From Pseudomonadota bacterium (lineage in GTDB: Bacteria > Pseudomonadota > Gammaproteobacteria > Burkholderiales > Rhodocyclaceae): a DNA stretch of 55,065 bases. Below, piece by piece: positions 1 to 6,036 of this stretch. The stretch lies in contig JAFEFM010000508.1 of NCBI GenBank assembly GCA_018240585.1, forward strand, positions 1 to 55,065, given 5' to 3'. Position 1 is the stretch's first letter; each line of letters starts with the position of its first letter. A model generated the notes under the pieces. The model was not told where the DNA came from. It saw only the letters and a list, made by a program, of their open reading frames with translations, and did not search any database. Made by a program: the position numbers and the translations under genes.

Positions 1-1026
1 TGCCGCGTCGGGACTCCCTCCGCCCTGCGCACGCGGTCGCCGCCCGCCCTGGCTCAGCGCCGCCATCGGCACCACCAGCGCATCCTTCGCCTGAGCGACG
101 ATGAAGAACACCTGCGCGGTCATCTGCGTCATCAACAGGCCGTCGGGGTTGGGGGCGTCGAACAGCGCGTTGTACAGCACCACGTTGTTGGTCACGGTGG
201 GCGTGGGCTCCACTTTTTCGAGCTTGCCGTACCAGCGCTTGCCCTGGCCGCCCAGGGTGGTGAAGTAGGCGTCCATGCCGAGCTTCAGCCGGCTCACATC
301 CGCCTCGGAGACCTGGGTCTGCACCGTCATGGTATTGAGGTCGGCCACGCGCAGGATCACCGGCGCCTGCTGGTTGGTGTTCAGCGTCTGGCCCTGGCGG
401 GCGGTGATCGACACGACGGTGCCCGTCATCGGCGACAGGATGCGCGAGTACTGCAGGTTGGCCTCGTCGGCGCGCAGCGTGGATTCGATCTGCTCGATCT
501 GCGCGCGCACCGCCTCGAGCTGGGCCTGCGCCGACTTCTGCGTCGCCTCGGCGGTCTGCAGCGTCTCCTTGGTGGTGGCGTCCTCCGTCATCAGCGCCGT
601 CTGGCGCCGCAACTGGATACTGGCGAGCGCGAGCTGCGCTTCCCGGTCCTTGAGCTGGGCGCGCAGGTTGCGCAGTTGAGCGCGCGAGGCGTCGACCTTG
701 GCCAGATACACGGTGGGGTCTATTTCTGCCAGCAGCGCGCCTTCCTTGACCTCGGAGCCCACATCCACGTGGATCTTCTTCAACTGGCCGGAGACCTGCG
801 CGCCCACATCGACGTAGTCGCGCGGCTGCAGGGTGCCGGTCGCGGTGACCACGTCTTCGATGTCGCCGCGCTGCACGGTGGCGAACTGGTATTTCGCCTG
901 TTCGTCCGTCTTGCCGAAAAATGCCGGCCAGGCGAACCAGGTGGCGCCGGCGAGCGCGGCAACTCCGAGGGCAAACAGGGCGGGACGCTTCCAGCGAGGC
1001 GGGCGAGGGGGGGAATCGGAACTCAT
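1..1026 (-). CDS. macA: MacA/HlyD-type periplasmic adaptor of an efflux pump (partial, C-terminus beyond window)
   Basis: The reading frame starts at the ATG at 1026 and stays open to base 1, so the C-terminus lies outside the window. The first 35 or so residues hold a basic start and one hydrophobic segment, an inner-membrane anchor or signal. Next come a lipoyl-like half (ATGTLQPRDYVDVG), a long Gln/Glu/Ala-rich coiled coil at about residues 105-185, the second lipoyl half (SPMTGTVVSITARQGQ) and the beginning of the beta-barrel. This order is that of MacA-type membrane-fusion proteins, which link an inner-membrane ABC (MacB) or RND pump to an outer-membrane TolC channel. The pump gene should lie to the left. 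The symbol rests on the family resemblance; an adaptor of another ABC exporter is possible. Confidence 0.85.
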   Translation of the reverse strand, partial: MSSDSPPRPPRWKRPALFALGVAALAGATWFAWPAFFGKTDEQAKYQFATVQRGDIEDVVTATGTLQPRDYVDVGAQVSGQLKKIHVDVGSEVKEGALLAEIDPTVYLAKVDASRAQLRNLRAQLKDREAQLALASIQLRRQTALMTEDATTKETLQTAEATQKSAQAQLEAVRAQIEQIESTLRADEANLQYSRILSPMTGTVVSITARQGQTLNTNQQAPVILRVADLNTMTVQTQVSEADVSRLKLGMDAYFTTLGGQGKRWYGKLEKVEPTPTVTNNVVLYNALFDAPNPDGLLMTQMTAQVFFIVAQAKDALVVPMAALSQGGRRPRAQGGGSPDAA

Positions 1027-1241
1027 CGGGCGGGCAAGGCGTGTCGGGGGCGGTCGGTGGGCGGGTATGGTGCAAGACCATGGGCGAAGCATAGAGGTTC
1101 GCGCCCGATTGATGTGTATCGCGCTGTACATGCGCCGACGATCGCCACCAATGCAAACGGGGCACCGCTCGCGATGGGCGGTACCCCGTGGGACTCGAGC
1201 AGGGCGCGACCCCGGGCAGGGGCACGCCGGCGGTGTGGCGA

Positions 1242-1664
1242 CTATTGCTGCTGTGGCACGGTGATGAAGCCCATCTTCTCGATGCCTGCGGTGCGCGCCT
1301 GCGACATCACTTCAGCCAGCTTCTGGTAGCGGGTGTTCTGGTCGGCGCGCAGGTGCAGTTCCGGCTGCGGCGACTTGGCCGCGGCCTCGGCCAGGCGACC
1401 GGGCAGCGCGTCGGCGGCCAGCGGCTGGTCGTTCCAGTACATCCTGCCTTCGGCATCGACGGCGAGGGTGACGGTTTCGGGCTTTTCCACCGTGGGCTGG
1501 CTCGCCGCCTGCGGCAGGTCGATCTTCACGGAGTGGGTCAGCAGCGGTGCGGTGATCATGAACACGATCAGCAGCACCAGCATGACGTCGATGAGCGGCA
1601 CCATGTTGATCTCGCTCTGCGGGGCGCGCGTGTCGCCCTGGCTGAATCCGCCGAACGCCATCAT
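1242..1664 (-). CDS. exbD: ExbD/TolR family biopolymer transport protein
   Basis: A protein of 140 residues with one N-terminal membrane helix (about residues 21-43) carrying the conserved proton-path aspartate, Asp26 in the PLIDVMLVLL stretch, followed by a periplasmic domain of ordinary length. ExbD works with ExbB as the proton-driven motor that energises TonB. The frame is open much further upstream, but that part is the shadow of exbB. The ATG at 1664 overlaps the exbB stop as ATGA, which indicates translational coupling. It is the last gene of the tonB-exbB-exbD unit and ends in TAG at 1244-1242. The following 215 bases to the macA-like gene show no gene. Confidence 0.93.
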   Translation of the reverse strand: MMAFGGFSQGDTRAPQSEINMVPLIDVMLVLLIVFMITAPLLTHSVKIDLPQAASQPTVEKPETVTLAVDAEGRMYWNDQPLAADALPGRLAEAAAKSPQPELHLRADQNTRYQKLAEVMSQARTAGIEKMGFITVPQQQ

Positions 1665-2419
1665 GCCGCTCCGCTGGTGGCCGGACGGATGGCTGCGGTG
1701 GCGGAGGCGCCGCCTTGCAGTTCGTTCAGCGGCACGATGCGCGATCCGGTCGAGAACCAGGCGTGCAGGTCGTGCGCAAAGGCGTCGAGATCGGACAGCT
1801 CGAGCCGGTTGGAGCGCGTCATCCAGTTGTAGGCGAGCACGGCGGGAATCGCGACGAAAAGGCCGAAGGCGGTCATGATCAGGGCTTCGCCCACCGGTCC
1901 GGCCACCTTGTCGAGCGTTGCCGCGCCGGACACGCTGATGTTCACCAGTGCGTGATAGATGCCCCACACCGTGCCGAAGAGGCCCACGAAGGGGGCGGTG
2001 GAGCCGATCGACGCCAGCAGCGTCATGCCGGACTCGATGCTGGCGGTGGACTGCGCGATCGACTTGCGCAGTGCGCGCGTGATGACCTCGTCGGCGTCCA
2101 GCTTGCTGCCCAGGCTGCCCTGATGCGTGTGGCGGCGAACGTGGTCGGCGGCGGCGGCGCCCTGCTGGGCAAGCGCCTCGAAGGGCGAACCGGCGGCCTG
2201 CTGGGCGAGTCGCTCGAGGCCTTTGCCGAGGTCCGGAGCCGCCCAGAAGGCTTCGACTGCACCGTCGAAGCGGCGTGCGCGGACCTGGCGCGCGATGCGC
2301 AGCAGGATCAGGTACCAACTGGTGATCGACATCACCAGCAGCAGCAGCGCCACGCCACGGATGACGAGGTCGGATTGCGCCCAGAGATGGGCCAGACCGA
2401 AGGCCTGAGAGGTTTCCAT
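1661..2419 (-). CDS. exbB: ExbB/TolQ/MotA family proton channel protein
   Basis: 252 residues. A first hydrophobic helix near residues 20-40 is followed by a cytoplasmic loop and then two closely spaced helices around residues 130-220 (GMTLLASIGSTAPFVGLFGT and the AFGLFVAIPAVLAYNW region). That is the MotA/TolQ/ExbB arrangement, with the usual GSTAPFVGLFGTV signature. It forms the pentameric channel around ExbD that drives TonB. It begins 2 bases after the tonB stop and overlaps exbD, so all three are co-translated. The iron genes upstream support ExbB rather than TolQ. Confidence 0.94.
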   Translation of the reverse strand: METSQAFGLAHLWAQSDLVIRGVALLLLVMSITSWYLILLRIARQVRARRFDGAVEAFWAAPDLGKGLERLAQQAAGSPFEALAQQGAAAADHVRRHTHQGSLGSKLDADEVITRALRKSIAQSTASIESGMTLLASIGSTAPFVGLFGTVWGIYHALVNISVSGAATLDKVAGPVGEALIMTAFGLFVAIPAVLAYNWMTRSNRLELSDLDAFAHDLHAWFSTGSRIVPLNELQGGASATAAIRPATSGAA

Positions 2420-2421
2420 GT

Positions 2422-3228
2422 TCAGCTTTCCTGCAGTTTGAAGATGATGGGCACGAGCACCCAGGATTCGACGGGCTGTTCGCCCTGCCGGGCGGCGACG
2501 AACTTCCAGCGCCGCACCGCATCCTCCGCGGCGCGATCGAGCCGTTCGGAGCCCGAGCTGCGCGCGAGCTCGATGCGCTCCGGCAGACCGGCGGCGGACA
2601 CCAGCACTTTCAGCATGACCTTGCCTTCTTCGCGCATGCGGCGCGACAGCGGCGGGTAGGGCGGTGCCGGGTTGTTGAGGTAGTCGGCATCGAAGCGCGC
2701 TGCGGTGACGGCTACCGGCGCAGCGGCGACCGGTGCCGGGGCGGCAGCGGGCGGAGGTGGCGCCGCCGCGGGGGCCTCCGCACTGACCGCGCCCGGCGAA
2801 GTGCTCAGCGGTGCGGGCGCAACGCTTGCCTGCTTCACCGGCGGCTGCACCCTCGGCCTGGCTTGCGGCCGCGGCTGGATCCTGGGCGGGGTGGGGGGCG
2901 CGGGCTGCCGAACCTCGGGCACGGGCGGCTGTGGAGCGGGAGTCGGCGGAGTCGGCGGCCTGGGGGCTTCGGCCTGGATGAGGGCGACCTCGATCGGCCG
3001 CTCGACGGGCTCGATCCGCTTTTGCTGTGCGATCCAGCCCATGGCCAGCAGGCCTGCCACGTGCGCCGCGGCGACCAGTATCGCCAGCGAGGCTCGCCGA
3101 AGCGGGGCAGGCCCGGCTCCGCCGCCATGTCTGCGCACGCCGTGCTGACCGAAACCGGTGGAATCATGCGGGGAGGACGACGACATGGTTACCGGGGACA
3201 GCGGCAAGGCAGCGGAAGCAGCGTTCAT
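2422..3228 (-). CDS. tonB: TonB energy transducer
   Basis: About 268 residues from the ATG at 3228. An in-frame TTG lies three codons upstream and another ATG is at 3186; no convincing ribosome site separates them. One membrane helix (about residues 43-63) is followed by a long proline-rich spacer with PPTPPTPAPQPPVP-type repeats and an Ala/Pro stretch. The C-terminal TonB domain shows a YPPLSRRMREEGKV start and a RAAEDAVRRWKF end. TonB carries energy from ExbB-ExbD to outer-membrane receptors for siderophores and heme. It lies 61 bases after bfr in an iron block. No TonB-dependent receptor gene is seen in the window. Confidence 0.93.
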   Translation of the reverse strand: MNAASAALPLSPVTMSSSSPHDSTGFGQHGVRRHGGGAGPAPLRRASLAILVAAAHVAGLLAMGWIAQQKRIEPVERPIEVALIQAEAPRPPTPPTPAPQPPVPEVRQPAPPTPPRIQPRPQARPRVQPPVKQASVAPAPLSTSPGAVSAEAPAAAPPPPAAAPAPVAAAPVAVTAARFDADYLNNPAPPYPPLSRRMREEGKVMLKVLVSAAGLPERIELARSSGSERLDRAAEDAVRRWKFVAARQGEQPVESWVLVPIIFKLQES

Positions 3229-3249
3229 CGGTGACAAGGCGAATGGAGG

Positions 3250-3280
3250 GCCGCCGGCGCAGATCGGTCTGCCGGCGGCC
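3250..3280. other. GC-rich inverted repeat between bfr and tonB
   Basis: An imperfect hairpin (CCGCCG pairing with CGGCGG, plus inner GCAGA with TCTGC around a TCGG loop) fills the short gap after the bfr stop. No T-run follows on the minus strand. It may act as a partial terminator or an mRNA processing or stability element between bfr and tonB, not a clear end of transcription. Confidence 0.35.
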
Positions 3281-3289
3281 GGGGTGCGC

Positions 3290-3769
3290 TCAGGAAGCGT
3301 CTGCGTCCATCTGTGATTGCAGGTAATTCTGCAGGCCGACCGCGTCGATCAGGCCGAGCTGGGTCTCGAGATAATCGATGTGCTCTTCGGTGTCCTCGAG
3401 GATGTCCTCGAAAATCTCGCGCGACACGTAGTCGCGGCAGGACTCGCAATAGGCGATCGCCTCGATCAGGTCGGCGCGGCCGCCTTGCTCGAGCTTGAGG
3501 TCGCCATGCAGGCATTCAGGCACGTTTTCGCCGATCAGCAGCTTGTTGAGGTTCTGCAGGTTGGGCAGGCCCTCGAGGAACAGCACGCGTTCGATCAGCT
3601 TGTCGGCGTGCTTCATCTCCTCGATGGATTCGTCGTACTCGTGCTTTCCCAGCTTCACCAAGCCCCAGTTCTTGAACATGCGCGCATGGAGGAAGTACTG
3701 GTTGATGGCAGTGAGTTCGGTGGTGAGCTGCTTGTTCAGGAACTGGATGACCTTCTTGTCGCCTTTCAT
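3290..3769 (-). CDS. bfr: Bacterioferritin
   Basis: 159 residues, the normal size. The ferroxidase and heme residues are in their usual places: Glu18, Tyr25, Glu51, His54, the later EEHIDYLE helix with its Glu/His pair, and Met52 as the heme ligand. Bacterioferritin assembles into a 24-subunit shell that oxidises ferrous iron and stores it as a mineral core. The start codon overlaps the stop of bfd (ATGA), so ferredoxin and ferritin are translated together, which fits the known role of Bfd in releasing iron from Bfr. It sits behind the Fur-like promoter region at 4255-4300 if hemP, bfd and bfr form one transcript. Confidence 0.96.
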   Translation of the reverse strand: MKGDKKVIQFLNKQLTTELTAINQYFLHARMFKNWGLVKLGKHEYDESIEEMKHADKLIERVLFLEGLPNLQNLNKLLIGENVPECLHGDLKLEQGGRADLIEAIAYCESCRDYVSREIFEDILEDTEEHIDYLETQLGLIDAVGLQNYLQSQMDADAS

Positions 3770-4005
3770 GGGGCCTCCGTAGCGAGGGAAAACCAGGTGT
3801 CAGACTGCGTCCGAAATAGCGTTTCGCGCTCGATGCCGGGTGAGCTCAGCGCTTCGCGCAGGCACTGGTGGGCGCATTTGGCGCACCGCCCGCATTCTGC
3901 GGTCACGCCCAGGGTCTCCCTCAGCTGCCGTAACCGGGTCGTGCCGTTTCGGGCCGCCTCGACGATATGCCTTTCGGTCACCGCATTGCAAACGCAGACA
4001 TACAT
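3766..4005 (-). CDS. bfd: Bacterioferritin-associated ferredoxin
   Basis: 79 residues with the BFD [2Fe-2S] ligand pattern: Cys4 and Cys6 (YVCVCNAVT), then Cys38 and Cys41 (ECGRC). Bfd donates electrons to the bacterioferritin heme to reduce and release stored iron. The tail after about residue 55 is longer than in the shortest homologues and shows no motif. The gene lies 37 bases after hemP and overlaps bfr by four bases. Confidence 0.93.
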   Translation of the reverse strand: MYVCVCNAVTERHIVEAARNGTTRLRQLRETLGVTAECGRCAKCAHQCLREALSSPGIERETLFRTQSDTWFSLATEAP

Positions 4006-4042
4006 AGTCTAGCCTCGTCAGAGGTCCATGCCTCAACTGGAT

Positions 4043-4240
4043 TTACTTGGTCAGGATCAGCTTGCCGCTGCGTGTTGCGCGCAGCACGTAGCGCGAGCCC
4101 AGATGCTCGATTTCGACGGCATGACGATCGCCCAGCAGTTCGGTGCTGGACAGCGCCAGTACCGGGTCGGACGGCATGCCTGGAGAAGCCTGTAAGTTGC
4201 GTGAGGGCGCTATCGGATCGGGGCGGGGCGGCTGGGTCAC
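4043..4240 (-). CDS. hemP: HemP/HmuP-type hemin uptake protein
   Basis: The C-terminal 35 residues match the small HemP family, ending in the characteristic YVLRATRSGKLILTK. The family accompanies heme and siderophore uptake genes and is tied to iron-responsive expression; its molecular action is not firmly known. The start is uncertain. An ATG at 4273 opens the longest frame, but it lies inside the -10 element (TTAAAT, 4277-4272) of a good promoter and would not be in the mRNA. The GTG at 4240 (65 residues) and the ATG at 4177 (44 residues) are the usable starts. Neither has a strong ribosome site; the GTG is chosen here. It is probably the first gene of hemP-bfd-bfr. Confidence 0.8.
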   Translation of the reverse strand: MTQPPRPDPIAPSRNLQASPGMPSDPVLALSSTELLGDRHAVEIEHLGSRYVLRATRSGKLILTK

Positions 4241-4254
4241 GGTCTTGTTCTTGC

Positions 4255-4300
4255 AAACAACAATGATTCGCATTTAACCATGTAGGCAGCGGACCGTCAA
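4255..4300 (-). promoter_or_regulatory. Sigma-70 promoter with Fur-like box for the iron block
   Basis: On the minus strand TTGACG (4300-4295) and TTAAAT (4277-4272) are spaced by exactly 17 bases. Overlapping the -10 and the expected start of transcription is AATGCGAATCATTGTTG, which matches about 10 of 15 positions of the inner Fur consensus (TGATAATCATTATCA). Placement of a Fur site over the -10 fits repression by Fur with iron, and the downstream genes (hemP, bfd, bfr, tonB, exbB, exbD) fit the regulon. The promoter geometry is read directly; Fur binding is inferred. Confidence 0.65.
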
Positions 4301-4387
4301 ACGGAAGTTGCTCTGGACGGCAAGGGGGCAGTTTCGTCCCGCAGGGCCACGGGCGTTGCGGCACATCGCCGGCGGGGGCGTGCTGCG

Positions 4388-4834
4388 TCAGGGCAGCTTG
4401 AGCAGGACGCGCAGGCGGGGGTTGATCGGCCCGTCGGGCAGATAGCCGATTGCGGCGCCGTCATTGGACAGCAGGGTCGGCAGGTCGTCTGCGCTCTTGG
4501 CTTCGCGCGGCGGAAGCGCGCGCCCGGTGAACACCTGGCGCGACCAGTACGCACGGATCTGGTTGGGGTTCTTGCCGGTCAGCAGCTCGTAGAAGCGGTC
4601 GCGTGTCGGGCCACCCGGCAGATCGAACAAGGTGACCGCGGTACCGTCGCTCAGCGTCGTGCGACGCCCGAGGTAGAGCTGGCTCGCTTCTTCCACGGTC
4701 AGGGCGGGAATGCCGTTCACCGCCGAGGTGACGAGCACGATTTCTGCTGCATGTGCCGACGCAGCCAACGTGAGGGCCCCCGTCAGCAGCAGTGCGGCCC
4801 GTCGCAGGCGGCAACGGATCCTAGAATGTGACAT
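4388..4834 (-). CDS. PstS-like periplasmic phosphate/anion-binding domain protein
   Basis: 148 residues with a cleavable signal peptide (hydrophobic core at about residues 12-28, AHAA cleavage region). The rest resembles the short single-lobe PstS-like proteins: a VNGIPALTVEEASQLYLGRR start, a DRFYELLTGKNPNQIRAYW middle and an IGYLPDGPI end. It is about half the length of a real PstS and has no ABC permease or ATPase nearby, so a transport role is doubtful. The start overlaps the end of the upstream beta-barrel gene by 14 bases, and a GGDEF/EAL sensor gene precedes that. The three probably work together as a sensing module. Function beyond the fold is not known. Confidence 0.8.
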   Translation of the reverse strand: MSHSRIRCRLRRAALLLTGALTLAASAHAAEIVLVTSAVNGIPALTVEEASQLYLGRRTTLSDGTAVTLFDLPGGPTRDRFYELLTGKNPNQIRAYWSRQVFTGRALPPREAKSADDLPTLLSNDGAAIGYLPDGPINPRLRVLLKLP

Positions 4835-6032
4835 CGACGGACAGGCTCAGCATGTTGATCGATCGTCCCCCCATGCGGCTCGCGGCAGCGTCGCTCGAGG
4901 GATCGAAGGTTCCCCAGGCATTTGCATCGGTGCGGGCGCGGGTGAACTCGGCCTTTACCGCGGCGTTGCTGTGAACGTCCCAGCGCACACCGGCGGTGAC
5001 GCTTTGCTGCGCAAGGTTGCGCGACGCGTTGAAGCCGGAGACCAGTTCCGCAAGCCCGGGCAGTGGCGGGAGGCTGCGCACGTCCTCCGCGTCGATCACG
5101 GCCGCGTCCTGCGTGTGGCGTGCGATGACCAGGTAGGGCATCACCGCACCGAAATGGTGGCCCGCGGTGAGCTGCCAGGCATGTGCGCTGTTCGCATAGC
5201 GGTCAGCCTGGCGGCGCGCATATTCGCCGATCACCAGCCAGCGCCCGTCGTCCCATTGGAACCCGGCCGAGCTGAAGCGGGTGACGCCGTCGTTCCCCGC
5301 CATGCGCGCGGCGATGTCGTCCCGGCCGAGGTCGCGCAGGGCGGGCGCGAGAGCCGTGTAGAAGGGATCCTGCCAGTTGATTTCGAGCCTGGCCTCGGCG
5401 TGTCCCAGATGGACCGACAGGTCGCCGCGTGAAAGGGTCAGGTTTGCCCCCGCAACGCGCCTGAGTCGGGCCTTGGTGTCAGGATAGAGCGAAATGCGAC
5501 TGGTGCCGAGAAAGGGATGAAGCTCGATGTCGGTGTCACCGGCCCGCACCCGGTACATCAGGTCGAGTCCGTCGAGGTCGGCGAACGGGCTCAGGCCGTA
5601 GACCTCCTCGGGGGGGCGTACCCAGGGATGCGCGTAGTTGATGTTGAGCGAGTCGGACTGCATGAAGAACGGGATGCGCAGCCTGCCGGCACGTGCGTAG
5701 AGTTCGGGCGTGACCTGGTGGCTCAGGAAGGCCAGCGTCGGCCGCGGCGCGTAGTTGCCCTTGGTATTCTCGCGACTGACGACCTGCACGACGGCCGAGC
5801 TCGCTTCGCCCAGGCGCAGGTTGCCCTGCACGCCAAGCACGGAGTCGGGCCCGGTGTCGGGCCTTTCCTTGCCCGGACGGTCGATGCCGACGCGGGTGAA
5901 GCGCATGTCGGCCTCATCGGTGGCGACCACGCCGACGGTGGCAAACCCGGACAGGGTGAGGGCCTGGAGGTCATCGCTCGCGCTCGCCGACAGCGCCCAG
6001 AGCGTCAGCGCCGGGATGGTTGCCCATTTCAT
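4821..6032 (-). CDS. Outer-membrane beta-barrel (porin-like) protein
   Basis: 403 residues. A short signal peptide (LTLWALSASAS) is followed by alternating amphipathic strands. The sequence opens with LTLSGFATVGVV and ends in SLSVDVTF, the terminal Phe being the usual signal for BAM-assisted insertion into the outer membrane. I do not recognise a named family beyond porin-like beta-barrel of the type often paired with a PstS-like protein. It begins only 4 bases after the GGDEF/EAL gene stop and overlaps the PstS-like gene, so the three are one transcription unit. Substrate unknown. Confidence 0.78.
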   Translation of the reverse strand: MKWATIPALTLWALSASASDDLQALTLSGFATVGVVATDEADMRFTRVGIDRPGKERPDTGPDSVLGVQGNLRLGEASSAVVQVVSRENTKGNYAPRPTLAFLSHQVTPELYARAGRLRIPFFMQSDSLNINYAHPWVRPPEEVYGLSPFADLDGLDLMYRVRAGDTDIELHPFLGTSRISLYPDTKARLRRVAGANLTLSRGDLSVHLGHAEARLEINWQDPFYTALAPALRDLGRDDIAARMAGNDGVTRFSSAGFQWDDGRWLVIGEYARRQADRYANSAHAWQLTAGHHFGAVMPYLVIARHTQDAAVIDAEDVRSLPPLPGLAELVSGFNASRNLAQQSVTAGVRWDVHSNAAVKAEFTRARTDANAWGTFDPSSDAAASRMGGRSINMLSLSVDVTF

Positions 6033-6036
6033 TCGG

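Noticed and set aside
1027-1241. Possible small gene between the MacA-like gene and exbD
   Set aside because: ORFs here are shadows extending from neighbours. No ribosome site or conserved peptide was seen; it is probably the leader of the MacA-like gene.
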